A DNA stretch of 64,000 bases from Sphingomonas sp. CFBP 13720 (GCF_014842075.1 NZ_JACYVA010000006.1:62001-126000); one strand, 5' to 3'. Positions 42,901-51,797 are shown, numbered from the stretch's first letter. The notes: generated by a model not told the origin, from the letters alone. Program-made: numbers and translations.

Positions 42901-45900
42901 TTGCGTCGATCGGCTGGAGCAACGCGCTGTCCTCCAGCCAGATGGCGTTGCTCGGCGACCCGCAGGTCGATGTCGATATCGCCGCGATCCGCCCCGGTGC
43001 GGGCGCGAACGATAGCTGGAACTGGACGGTGCATGACCGCGAAGGCCGGGTCGTCCAGCAGATCGACGCGACCGGGGCGACAATAGTCTACGACTATGAC
43101 GCGGCCGGGCGGCTGCTGAAGGAAACCAGCTATGCCAACCGGCTGACGATCGATGCGCTCAAGGCGACACCGCCCGTCGCGGTGACGCGGCCGGTTGCGG
43201 ATGCCGACCGCGATGTCGTCACGCGCACCTTCTACGACCGGGACGGCAACGTCACCGGAGTGCTGGACGGCGAAGGGTATCTGAGCCGCAGCCGGTACGA
43301 CGCCGCCGGCAACCGGATCGAGACGACGAGCTTTGCCCGGCGTACGACCGCGACGTTGCGGGCATCGGGCAGTCTCAACCGGTTGCTCACCGATGTCGGC
43401 ACCAGCACAACCGACCGGACGGTGCGCTATGCCTATGACGGGCAGGGGCTGCTGCGCTACAGCGTCGACACCGTCAATCGCGTTACCGAATATCTCTATT
43501 CCGGCCCGGTTGCAGGCGATGCGACCGGCGTCGTGCGGCAGACGGTCGCCTATGCCCATCCGCTCGCGTCGCTCGCCACCTATAGCGTCGCCACGATCCG
43601 GCAGGAACTGGACCGGGCCGGTGCGACGGGCGATCCGGCCAACCGACGTGGCTTCGTGGTCCATGACGATCGCGGCAACCTGACCTTCGCCATCGATCCG
43701 GCCGGGTCGGTCACCGGCTATGCCTATGACGTCAGCGGGAACGTCGTGCGGACCACCCGCTATGCGACGGCCTATGCCACCACCGTCCTGCCGACGCACG
43801 ATGGCATGACAGGCTGGGCTGCGATGGCGATCGGCAGCGCCGACGACCGGGTGACGCGCAGCTATTATGCCGCACGCGGCGAATTGCGCTTCACGGTCGA
43901 TCCGCTCGGTTACGTCACCCGCTATGACTACGATGCGGCTGGGCGCAATGTCGCCGTCGTCCGGTTCGACACCGCGATGGTCGGCGCGGACGATGCGACG
44001 ACGATCGATGGCGTCGCCGGATGGCAGACGGGCAGCAGTGTCGTCACCACCATGCGCTACGACGAAGCCGGGCGCGTGTTGGAAACGCACGACGCCGCCG
44101 GGACGATCACCCGGTATGTCTACAACGTCGACGGGACGGTGCAGTCGACGCTTGCCGCCCATGGCACGGAAGAGCAGGTCCGCACGCAGTTCGACTATGA
44201 CGCCGCCGGGCGCGTGGTGTCGCGGACCGACGATGCCGACGGCATCCGGTCCGTCACGCAATACGAATATGACGGCTTCGGCAATCTGCTGACGCAGGTC
44301 GCGCCCGATGGGACCAGCCGCACCAGCTATACCTATGACCGCGAAGGCCGCATGCTGACGCGTACCGACGCGATGGGCCAGGTCCAGTCGTACGCGTATG
44401 ATTCGTTCGGACAGCGGGTGTGCATCGTCGACGAACGCGGGCGGGCTACCTTCACCTATTACGACGCCGCCGGGCGGATCGCCGCCGTGCGCGACGCCGA
44501 GAATTACGTCACGGAGACGACCTACACGCCCTTTGGCGAGATCGCGACCGTCACGCGGCGGGCGAACGTCGCGACCAACGCGGCCTTGGCCGGAACGCCG
44601 CCAGCCGTCACCGCCGATGCGAAGGATGCCGTCACCAGCTTCGTCTATGACAAGCTGGGTCGAACCGTGCGCATCGTCGATGCACAGGGCTATCTGGAGG
44701 CGACCCGCTACAACAGCTTCGGCGAGGTGGCGCAGGCGACGAACAAGCTGGGCGCACTGACGACGCGGCGCTACGACCGGCGTGGGCAGGTGATCGCCGA
44801 AACCGTCGCCAAGTCGGTGTCCAACGCCGCGGGCGACCGTATCGTGGCCCCGATTTCGATCGGCACGCTCGATACCGTCTATTATGCGTCGGTCCATCCC
44901 GACCTTGCCTACAAGGCAGGCGACGACACGTGGCTGTATTCGCACTGGGCAAATTACGGCTGGCGCGAACGCCGCAATCCCAACGCGGTGTTCGATACCG
45001 GTTTCTACCTTTCGACCTATTCGGACATCGCCGCAGCGAACGTCGATCCGCTGAACCATTATGCGATTTGGGGTGCCGGCGAGGCGCGTTCCCCGAGCGC
45101 GCAGATAGTGGGCGGTGCGCTGGAGGCGGGCGGGACGACCACCCGCTACGAATATGACGCGCGCGGCAACCGCACGCGCCTGATCGAGGCGGCCGACCTG
45201 CCCGAACAGCGTGTTACCGAATATTCGTACGACGTGCTCGACCGGCTGGTCGAGAAGCGCGGTAGCGACGTCCTGTTCGGGTTGCCCGGCAGCCGCGAAT
45301 GGACGAAGCCGACCGAAGCCTATCTGTACGATCGGCACGGCAATCTGACCCGCCACACCGATGCCAATGGCCAGAACAGCTTCTACTATTATGATGCACT
45401 CGGTCGGAAGGCGGTCGAGGTCGATGCGACCGGCGCTTATGTCACCTATACGTATGATGTGAACGGCGCGCTGGCGGCGACCCTCGCCTATGCCACCCGG
45501 CTCGACGTCACCACCCTCGATCCGGCGATCCTGCCGCCTGCGTCCGGCGAGTATCGCAAGACATCGTATATCAGCGACGCGATCGGCCGCCGTGTGTCCA
45601 GCAGCATTGCCGACATCCGCACCGGGGCATGGGACGGTAGCGTCTATACGCAGTCTATCGGCACGCTGACCGAACGTATCGGGTATGACGCGGCGGGCAA
45701 TATCGTACGCACGACCGACGCGACCGGCACGTCCGTCCTTTCCTATTATGAAGGGCTCGGTCGAAAGATCGCGCAGGTCGATCAGGAAAACTACCTGACC
45801 GAATGGACGCTCGATGCCGAAGGCAACGTGCTGACCGAACGGCGCTATGCCGTGGCGGTCGCCGGTGCGAGCGAAACCGCGCGGCCGGCGGGCGTCGCGA

Positions 45901-48833
45901 ACGACGCGGATCGCGTGACCCGCTTCACCTATGACCGCAACGGCCGCCGCCTGACCGAAACGCGTGAGGGTGTGATCGCATGGACGGTCGATCCGGCGAC
46001 AGGGGCACTCGTCGCGGCGACGGGCGATGCCACGATCACCTATGCGTACAACGGTCTGGGACTGGTCACCTCGAAGACGGAGGCGACCGGCGATACCGTC
46101 CTGTACACCTATGACCGGGTGGGCCGGCTGGTCGAAGAGCAGCGCCCCGATCTGATCAGCAACGCCGATGATGAGGCCATTCCACGGGTCGCGTATTTTT
46201 ACGATGGCGTCGACAATCTCGTGCGCGTGGTGGAAGGCTATGACCGCGTCACGACCAACCGCTACGACGCCATGGGGCGCAAGACCGCGACCGTCGACGC
46301 CATGGGGTCCGAGCGGAGCTTTCATTACGACCGCGCGGGCAACCTGATCGGGGAAGCCTATTCGCGGCGGAACTCCGCCGGGACGCTGCTGCGCGAGGGC
46401 GTTACCTATCGCTACGATGCGGTCGGGCGGCTGCGGTATCAGAACCTCGCCATCTGGACCGCGCAGAACGGCGTTGCGACGAACTGGGTCAATGTCGGCG
46501 ACTATGCGGACATCACCTACAACGCCTTTGGCGAAGTCGCATCGCGCGCCGTCAACGGCAAGGTGCAGGAACGTCACGACTACGACGCCGCCGGGCGGGT
46601 ATGGCGCAGCACCGGCGGCGACGGGGTATCGCGATATTTCGTCCATGACGGTGCGGGTCGTCAGACGCTGGTACTTGAAAGCGACGGCGGGGTCGATCTG
46701 CAAAACCGGACGCTCGGGGACGTCCTGACGCTTGCTGCGGTGAACGGCACGCTGGCGGGCGGGCCTGAAACCGGCATCGTCGCGACGATCAGCCAGTATG
46801 ACCGCCGTGGGCAGGCGATCGCCACCCGCAGTCCCCGGCGCGAACTGAACGGCGGTGCTTCCGGGGTAACCGATCTGCTGACCACGCGCAGCTATACCGC
46901 ATTCGGCGAAGTCGCGTCTGAAACCGACGCCCGTGGCGCAAGCATCCACTATGCGTACAACCGGATGGGCAGGGTGGTGGCGATCACCCGACCGACCGTG
47001 GTGGTCGTCGGCGAGGACGGGCAGTCGGTATTGAGGGCCCCCGTCGAGGAACGATACTATGATATCTCGGGACGCCTCGTCGGCGCGAGGGACGCCAACG
47101 GCAACCTTTCGACCCGAATACTCGCTGCAGGCACCGGCTATGAAGGTGCTGCCGAACTAGTCACCGGCGAATACCATGCCGACGGCGGCCGCGTCTGGCT
47201 GCGGTACGACGATGCCGGCAACCTCGTCCGCCGGAACGACGAACTGAACCGCGCGACCCTGATGGAGTATGACAAGCTGGGGCGGTTGCTGACGACCAGC
47301 AACCTGAACGCCCGCGATGTCGCGCACAGCTATACCTATGATTCGCTGGGACGCCGCCTGACGCATAGCCAGACCGGGCGGGGCGCGGACGATATCGAAA
47401 AGACCGATTACGACATCGGCGGTCGGGTCGTTTCGACCCGCGCCTTCGGTGGGGACGTGACCACGACCAGCTACAGCTGGGACTCGTCGATCACCAGCGA
47501 GCTGGGGGCGGCCGGCGGCTGGCGCCAAACGACGACCTACGCGAACGGCAAGACGACAGTGGAATATAAGGACACGTTCGGCCGCATGACGCGCCGCACC
47601 GACATGGGCGGCAACAGCGCGACGACCAGTTTCGACCAGGCGGGGCGGGTGGCCCGGATCACGGGGCTGGAGGAACAGACCTTCGTGTGGTTCAATACCG
47701 GGCAACTCGCGTCTCAGACGAGTGACATGGGAACTGGCGAAGTCCGTTCCGCCGCGACGTTCGGCTACGAACCCGGCGGCAACATCGTCGCGGAAACCTT
47801 CACCCGCGACGGCGTGCTGTATCGTAACACGACGGCGGCATTCGATCTTCAGGGTCGCATGACGTCATGGGCGGAAGTCGGGAACGGGAGCGTCCCGGCA
47901 GCATCGACGCAATGGTTGTACGACGCCAATGGCAATATTCGCAGCACCGCCTCGAAACGGTCGTTGCTGGATCAGCAAGGCGCCGTGATCGCCTCGGGCA
48001 GTTCGGAAACGGCCTGGTTTCGCTATGATTCGATGAGCCGGATGACGCTCGATGGTGGCCAGATGGTTGCCGGCGTCCTTCAACGTGCGAACGGCACCGA
48101 GATAACGTACCGGGTCGATGGAAGTCGGGCGACGTCGACCAGCAGCGTGTACCTCACCGGAACGGCCTATTTCTGGGAACCCACTCCCGGTCAGGATCCG
48201 CTAATGCCGGTCCTGACCGGCCCGGATGAGGGCGGGTATCAAGCCCATACGGTCTCCTATCTGGGTGAGCGCCGGGAAACCTACAGCTGGCGCGACGACG
48301 GTCAGTTGCAGAGCGTTGCCGTCGCGGACACCGGTTATATCGACAACGGGGACGGCACCCTGACCTCGACCGGGGATTTCACGCGCTCCGGCGGATCGGC
48401 GACCTACGACTATGACGCGCTGGGTCGCCAGACGCGGCAAGTCGATCGCAACGAGGCGGGCTCGGCGGTGTATGATCGTCAGGTCGCCTATGACACCGGC
48501 GGCCGGGGGCTGATCGCGTCCGAAACGGTGGTGACGATCCAGCAGGGCGGCGGTACGGTCACGACGTCGACGACGAACGATTACGGCGTGGGTGCGGACT
48601 ATGCGCTGGGCGCGGTCCGGCAGGCGACCGTGGGCAGCACGGTGCGGAGCGGCGGGACCACGACGACCACGTCGACGACCACCACGAACAGCTATCAGTG
48701 GCGCGACGGTGCGGTGCTGCTGCGATCGGTGACGAGCAAGGCGGGGTCGCCGACAGCATATCGAACTATGGCTATAGCGGCGTGGGCCAGCTGGAGACGG
48801 TGTCGATCGGCGGCACGCGTCCGCGCACGGTGA
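39936..48833 (+). CDS. RHS repeat protein, main open frame (N-terminal part)
   Basis: The uninterrupted frame gives 2965 residues. It begins MVAIFTGAGTGFERGSGNVL and has many YD repeats (for example YDAAGRVVSRTDDADG, YDRLGQVRIVTDAFG, YDALGRQTRQVD) from about residue 60 to the end. Residues 333-650 hold two tandem beta-rich domains, and residues 1637-1727 an insert with two copies of an F-x-x-x-Y/F-Y-L-x-x-x-x-D pattern. The RHS shell typically encloses a C-terminal toxin. The final 29 residues after KAG are out of frame with the family. The ATG at 39936 follows only a G-run, so start choice is moderately sure. Confidence 0.8.
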   Translation: MVAIFTGAGTGFERGSGNVLGGAGLLGQAGIGRSGEQVMLNAANGNVLIMQQDELLLGRGPDAAVSRTYNSQGDLSDENGDNWRQSTDRRIFGLTGTVNSVGSTVRRTSADGSVVTYRYDGTAYETTDGAGAHDVVAYTTTAGWTWTDGDTQVVETYGYDYRGQSYITEQRDPSGNALTFVYADGKLSELRTANGERIQYGWSGDAITEIRTFTAQAGGERMQTRTRYGYDALGRLAWATVDLTPEDNSIADGRTYGSAYTYIGDTRLIASVAQTDGTRVDFEYDVHRRVTAVTQTVDASTTRVTRLEYGTGHTIVTDPAGQATRLDFAAGDFAVPGQAWGSANLTEQVASINGATATRYTVQTAGVSSHAMQSFAVDAGETVGFGISLQAVGDITSHELGLYSDQSGWGATGSSTARIVSGPGTIEMLGGGRWRVVGLSTTEGTRVEITRTYERAGTGTAFFYVDAAGGNRAGASLIAGGETLVRSGSASSLDRMDATKWTGGNLTRTVDSPIDGAPAYRFAVKTAGSAANVQRSFSAKAGETYSFLITLKAVGGTRAHHLGVGGASSSWGADTLSTARILSGPGAVVQQAGGFYAVSGLSTTEATTIVVTRTFTRDESAYARLFVALPYNEPAGASVVVSGLNIVGPVDEPATSQMLTKITAPAAVAGAMRQVTQFAYNANGDLVSVTDDAGGTVAMTYDSSGNLLTTTDRLGNVLTRSYDARNQLLRTVGRAVSADAEASVAAVNVYDASGRLRYAISAEGRVTRNQYGPAGQLLRTDAFTGKFWTGTGTPTEATMNDWVAQLTDRSAAMIVRYEYDARGEVTRIMRDGALDANGQPVATQGYSETVLIRDPSGRLLERVTAGQREIFVYDGLGRMIGSTDVRGATTSFAFDDPGQKTIVTLASGAVRTSTYNRAGELVASSEAGQHSGTGSASYRYDRLGQVRIVTDAFGWSRYVVYDLIGRKVGEVDPQGRLIEYRYDRNDRLIASIGWSNALSSSQMALLGDPQVDVDIAAIRPGAGANDSWNWTVHDREGRVVQQIDATGATIVYDYDAAGRLLKETSYANRLTIDALKATPPVAVTRPVADADRDVVTRTFYDRDGNVTGVLDGEGYLSRSRYDAAGNRIETTSFARRTTATLRASGSLNRLLTDVGTSTTDRTVRYAYDGQGLLRYSVDTVNRVTEYLYSGPVAGDATGVVRQTVAYAHPLASLATYSVATIRQELDRAGATGDPANRRGFVVHDDRGNLTFAIDPAGSVTGYAYDVSGNVVRTTRYATAYATTVLPTHDGMTGWAAMAIGSADDRVTRSYYAARGELRFTVDPLGYVTRYDYDAAGRNVAVVRFDTAMVGADDATTIDGVAGWQTGSSVVTTMRYDEAGRVLETHDAAGTITRYVYNVDGTVQSTLAAHGTEEQVRTQFDYDAAGRVVSRTDDADGIRSVTQYEYDGFGNLLTQVAPDGTSRTSYTYDREGRMLTRTDAMGQVQSYAYDSFGQRVCIVDERGRATFTYYDAAGRIAAVRDAENYVTETTYTPFGEIATVTRRANVATNAALAGTPPAVTADAKDAVTSFVYDKLGRTVRIVDAQGYLEATRYNSFGEVAQATNKLGALTTRRYDRRGQVIAETVAKSVSNAAGDRIVAPISIGTLDTVYYASVHPDLAYKAGDDTWLYSHWANYGWRERRNPNAVFDTGFYLSTYSDIAAANVDPLNHYAIWGAGEARSPSAQIVGGALEAGGTTTRYEYDARGNRTRLIEAADLPEQRVTEYSYDVLDRLVEKRGSDVLFGLPGSREWTKPTEAYLYDRHGNLTRHTDANGQNSFYYYDALGRKAVEVDATGAYVTYTYDVNGALAATLAYATRLDVTTLDPAILPPASGEYRKTSYISDAIGRRVSSSIADIRTGAWDGSVYTQSIGTLTERIGYDAAGNIVRTTDATGTSVLSYYEGLGRKIAQVDQENYLTEWTLDAEGNVLTERRYAVAVAGASETARPAGVANDADRVTRFTYDRNGRRLTETREGVIAWTVDPATGALVAATGDATITYAYNGLGLVTSKTEATGDTVLYTYDRVGRLVEEQRPDLISNADDEAIPRVAYFYDGVDNLVRVVEGYDRVTTNRYDAMGRKTATVDAMGSERSFHYDRAGNLIGEAYSRRNSAGTLLREGVTYRYDAVGRLRYQNLAIWTAQNGVATNWVNVGDYADITYNAFGEVASRAVNGKVQERHDYDAAGRVWRSTGGDGVSRYFVHDGAGRQTLVLESDGGVDLQNRTLGDVLTLAAVNGTLAGGPETGIVATISQYDRRGQAIATRSPRRELNGGASGVTDLLTTRSYTAFGEVASETDARGASIHYAYNRMGRVVAITRPTVVVVGEDGQSVLRAPVEERYYDISGRLVGARDANGNLSTRILAAGTGYEGAAELVTGEYHADGGRVWLRYDDAGNLVRRNDELNRATLMEYDKLGRLLTTSNLNARDVAHSYTYDSLGRRLTHSQTGRGADDIEKTDYDIGGRVVSTRAFGGDVTTTSYSWDSSITSELGAAGGWRQTTTYANGKTTVEYKDTFGRMTRRTDMGGNSATTSFDQAGRVARITGLEEQTFVWFNTGQLASQTSDMGTGEVRSAATFGYEPGGNIVAETFTRDGVLYRNTTAAFDLQGRMTSWAEVGNGSVPAASTQWLYDANGNIRSTASKRSLLDQQGAVIASGSSETAWFRYDSMSRMTLDGGQMVAGVLQRANGTEITYRVDGSRATSTSSVYLTGTAYFWEPTPGQDPLMPVLTGPDEGGYQAHTVSYLGERRETYSWRDDGQLQSVAVADTGYIDNGDGTLTSTGDFTRSGGSATYDYDALGRQTRQVDRNEAGSAVYDRQVAYDTGGRGLIASETVVTIQQGGGTVTTSTTNDYGVGADYALGAVRQATVGSTVRSGGTTTTTSTTTTNSYQWRDGAVLLRSVTSKAGSPTAYRTMAIAAWASWRRCRSAARVRAR

Positions 48834-48929
48834 CGTTCGTGACCGACCTGGCCGGTCAGGTGATCCGCCGGGACGAAGCGGACGCGACGTACAGCACCGG
48901 CGACCCGCACGAAATCTGGTATCGCCACG

Positions 48930-51098
48930 GTGGCCGCGAGATGGGGCACATTGGCAATCAGGGCGTCGCGGCGGAAACGTATGGCGAGTCGATCGTGCGA
49001 CGCGGTCTGCCGCCTTCCGAAAATGCGTTCCCGTCTCCGGGCGGTTCGCCGCGGGGGTCCGCGTTCGCGGAGACGATCGACCGGATCAACAGCTACGAGA
49101 CGGGGGGGGTCGGCTCGCAGCTACACCGTGCAGGGCGGCGAGACGCTGGCGGGGATCGCGGCGCAGCTGTGGGGCGACGCGTCGCTGTGGTACAAGCTGG
49201 CGAGCGCCAACGGGCTGACCGCCGACAGCGCGATGACGACGGGGCAGGTGCTGGCCGTGCCGGCGGGCGTGGTGCGCTCGACCTACAACGCCGACAGCTA
49301 TCGCCCGTACGACCCGGCGGACATGCTGGGCGATCTCAGTCCGGTGACCCCCACGCCCGCCGCCAAACGCGGCAACAAATGCGGCGCGTTCGGCAAGATC
49401 CTGCTGGTGGTCGTGGCGGTGGCGGTGACGATCGTAAGCTCGGGCACGGCGCTCGCGCTGAGCGGCGCGGTCGGCTCGGTCACGCAAGGTATCACCACGG
49501 TCCTGTCGCTAAGCGGCGCGGCCACGGTCGGAACGAGCACGCTGATCGCGGCAGGCGTGGCGGGCGCGATGGTCGGCAGCGCGGTCAGCCAAGGTGTCGG
49601 CATCGCGACGGGGATGCAGGACCGGTTCGACTGGACCGGGGTGGCGATGGCGGGTCTTGCCGCCGGGGTGTCCGGGGGACTTGCGGCCGCGGGGATCGGC
49701 AGCGGCGTCGCGGGGGCGGCGTTGCGCGGCGCATTGGGCAACACGATCACGCAGGGCGTCGCAATGGCGACGGGACTGCAGAAGCGGTTCGACTGGGTCG
49801 GGCTTGCGGTGGCGGGGGTCACTGCCACGGTCGGGCAGGCGGTAGCAGGCGACAGGCCGTCCTTCTGGCGTCAGACCGCGGCGGGCGCGGCGTCGGGCAT
49901 CGCCGGTGCCGCGACGCGCAGCGTCCTGACGCGCACCAGCTTCGGCGACAATATTCTGGCGGTGCTGCCCGACGTGATCGGTTCGACCGTCGGGCGACTG
50001 GCGGCGCGGCAGATTGCCGGGGGCGGGCGCGTGTCTACGAGCGCTGGGAAGGCTGCAACGCTATCAGCCTCCAGTACGGAATCCGGTTCCGGTGCGCAGG
50101 ATGCTCCCGGAAACCCGGTAAGTACGGCGCGCAATATCAACGCGGGAACAGCCATCGACGAACTATCGATCGCACGAGAAGCGGCGCCGATTTACGGACC
50201 CGCCGAGCCGGGTGTTTCCTATGCGGTTCAGACCGATGACGAACTCATTGTCACCGGTGATCTGAGCAAGCGCACAATCGCTATCGATTACAGCCTAATA
50301 AGCTGGCTGGCACCGTCTCCCAGCATGCTTTTCCCTTCCGGTAGCATCACACCATATAGTAACCCGCTTGGGCAGTATTTTACCCAGCTACCGAACGCGT
50401 GGCAGGGATTTCATTATGCCGGCCGGGATTATCGTTCGGCTGCCGAAGCGCAAGCCTTCGGCATGCCTGTGCTGGTCGACGCGTTAAGCCCGAGACGCGA
50501 GTACGAGGCCCGTCGCGATGCTGCATTCCTCGCGTCGATCGGGTCCGGACCTCTCGGCCTTGGTCCGATAGCGTATGTCTTGGGCAGTGGCCCCGAAAGG
50601 ATAAACGCAAGCGGTAGCTTGGACGTTGCCCTAGGAGGGTTGATGCAAGGTGTTGCCTTGCGGCCTGTGGGACGAACGACACAACTTTCTACGTCCCGCC
50701 CTGAACTGGAGCCACTTTCAAGAAGTTCGGTCGGAACGGACGGTATCAGTTCCGCAAGCAGAACAACTACTGGTGTTCGTGCCGACCTTCCGGCAGGAAG
50801 CTTCTCTATCTCGGATTGGTCGGGCTATCCCGCAGGCGTGCCGAAACCGCAGGGACCCTTTAGGATCGTCGAGGGTACCGAATATGACTTGGCACGCGCT
50901 GCTGCGAATAAGGCGAATGGGGCCATCCGGAAGGAGCAAGGACTTGTTGGGCAACCCGTCGATGTGCATGATATCCAACCGGTTAAGTTCGGTGGTAGCC
51001 CTACGGATCCGGCCAATAAGGTCATCCTGCCACGGGGTTTTCATCGGCAGCAAGTGACACCTTGGTGGAATCGGCTGCAAAGTCAGTTAGGGTATTAG
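48930..51098 (+). CDS. RHS C-terminal part: LysM-like segment, hydrophobic region and HNH-like toxin tail
   Basis: The frame from about 49110 to 51098 restores the family sequence; the nominal start (GTG 48930) precedes out-of-frame codons and may not be a real start. It has a LysM-like segment (SYTVQGGETLAGIAAQLWGD, then SLWYKLASANGLTADSAM), a Gly/Ala-rich region with two similar units (MQDRFDWTGVAMAGLAAG and LQKRFDWVGLAVAGVTAT), and a tail beginning near 50800. The last residues read VDVHDIQPVKFGGSPTDPAN, then KVILPRGFHRQQVTPWWNRL, which fits an HNH-like nuclease with His, Asn and His in order. Tail base composition is lower in GC than the shell. Confidence 0.75.
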   Translation: MAARWGTLAIRASRRKRMASRSCDAVCRLPKMRSRLRAVRRGGPRSRRRSTGSTATRRGGSARSYTVQGGETLAGIAAQLWGDASLWYKLASANGLTADSAMTTGQVLAVPAGVVRSTYNADSYRPYDPADMLGDLSPVTPTPAAKRGNKCGAFGKILLVVVAVAVTIVSSGTALALSGAVGSVTQGITTVLSLSGAATVGTSTLIAAGVAGAMVGSAVSQGVGIATGMQDRFDWTGVAMAGLAAGVSGGLAAAGIGSGVAGAALRGALGNTITQGVAMATGLQKRFDWVGLAVAGVTATVGQAVAGDRPSFWRQTAAGAASGIAGAATRSVLTRTSFGDNILAVLPDVIGSTVGRLAARQIAGGGRVSTSAGKAATLSASSTESGSGAQDAPGNPVSTARNINAGTAIDELSIAREAAPIYGPAEPGVSYAVQTDDELIVTGDLSKRTIAIDYSLISWLAPSPSMLFPSGSITPYSNPLGQYFTQLPNAWQGFHYAGRDYRSAAEAQAFGMPVLVDALSPRREYEARRDAAFLASIGSGPLGLGPIAYVLGSGPERINASGSLDVALGGLMQGVALRPVGRTTQLSTSRPELEPLSRSSVGTDGISSASRTTTGVRADLPAGSFSISDWSGYPAGVPKPQGPFRIVEGTEYDLARAAANKANGAIRKEQGLVGQPVDVHDIQPVKFGGSPTDPANKVILPRGFHRQQVTPWWNRLQSQLGY

Positions 51099-51116
51099 AG
51101 CGAGGAATGGGAATCG

Positions 51117-51512
51117 ATGGTCTACCGATTATCAGACGGAGAACTCCTACCGCCAGCTAAGTCAGGCGTTATAGAGGAAGTCATATCTAATATAGGAGTG
51201 AATCTCCCGGGAGATTATTGGGAATTTATTAGAATTCATAACGGCGGAGAAGGTTTTATTGGAACTAATTATATAGTTTTCTGGAAAGCTGAAGAGCTTG
51301 TCGAATTTAATCATGAGTACGAGGTGATGAAATATGCACCGGGAATTCTTTTGTTTGGGTCGGATGGCGGAGGTGAAGGGTACGGTTTCGACCTGCAAGC
51401 GGTAGCAACGCCTATAATCCGCGTTCCGTTCATCGGAATGGATCGTCGTTACGCAATACCGATCGCGAATAGTTTCCCCGACCTATTTGCGAAATTGCGG
51501 GCCCCGGAATGA
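51117..51512 (+). CDS. SUKH (SMI1/KNR4) family immunity protein
   Basis: A 131-residue protein of the SUKH superfamily, which is commonly the immunity partner of nuclease toxins of RHS/CDI type. Seen motifs: LPGDYWEFIRIHNGGEGFIG, NYIVFWKAEELVEFNHEYEV, then YAPGILLFGSDGGGEGYGFD and VPFIGMDRRYAI, all classical SUKH positions. It starts 18 bp after the toxin stop and is thus likely co-expressed. It is clearly AT-richer than its surroundings, which suggests recent transfer together with the toxin tail. Confidence 0.92.
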   Translation: MVYRLSDGELLPPAKSGVIEEVISNIGVNLPGDYWEFIRIHNGGEGFIGTNYIVFWKAEELVEFNHEYEVMKYAPGILLFGSDGGGEGYGFDLQAVATPIIRVPFIGMDRRYAIPIANSFPDLFAKLRAPE

Positions 51513-51685
51513 AGAATAGGAAAGATATTCGTCGAAAAGGTATGCGGTTAGCGGAAATTAAACCTTCCATTATTGGAGGGGATCCCGCGGACCTAGATAA
51601 TAAAACGTGGGTAACAAAGGAAGAGCATTTTGAGTTGGTGCGTTATTGGAATGCAGTAATTTATAGAATGACTAATACATCTTGA
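51509..51685 (+). CDS. Small orphan protein resembling the toxin tail
   Basis: A 58-residue open frame whose ATG overlaps the immunity gene stop by 4 bp (ATGA). It reads MKNRKDIRRKGMRLAEIKPS, then IIGGDPADLDNKTWVTKEEH and FELVRYWNAVIYRMTNTS. The middle lines up with the toxin tail: I-K/Q-P, GG-x-P-x-D, NK, H and W-x/W-N at matching spacing. It lacks the first His region of the tail, so it may not be catalytic. It could be a remnant of a displaced toxin tail, a partner of the SUKH protein, or a conserved small family; I cannot decide. Base composition is strongly AT-rich. Confidence 0.6.
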   Translation: MKNRKDIRRKGMRLAEIKPSIIGGDPADLDNKTWVTKEEHFELVRYWNAVIYRMTNTS

Positions 51686-51797
51686 ATTATTTTTATTGCT
51701 TTGGTAAGTTTCGCAATTGTTTACATTTTACAAAGGCGAATGTAGTATATTGGATGCTCGTGCGACGTTTTGAATTCTGCAACTTACAGTCGACAAC

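Larger units (their letters stand above)
39936..51098 (+). pseudogene. Giant RHS/YD-repeat polymorphic toxin, interrupted by two compensating frameshifts
   Basis: If read through two one-base corrections this locus encodes about 3720 residues. Frame is lost near the G4 run at 48743-48746 (one base short) and regained at the G8 run at 49102-49109 (one base too many); the segment between reads well in the other frame, with YD-type sequence such as SNYGYSGVGQLETVSIGG. The two errors cancel exactly, which suggests either sequence errors in homopolymers, or slippage. If real, the C-terminal toxin would only be made by frameshifting or a new start. Order of parts: N-terminal start domain, YD repeats with inserts, LysM-like segment, Gly/Ala-rich hydrophobic region, HNH-like tail. 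No signal peptide, PAAR or VgrG domain is visible. Confidence 0.75.

Noticed and set aside
41139-46949. A 1936-codon open frame on the minus strand, opposite the RHS gene
   Set aside because: It is a mirror of the RHS frame caused by high GC and strong third-position bias. Its translation has no recognisable domain, whereas the plus strand has YD repeats throughout.
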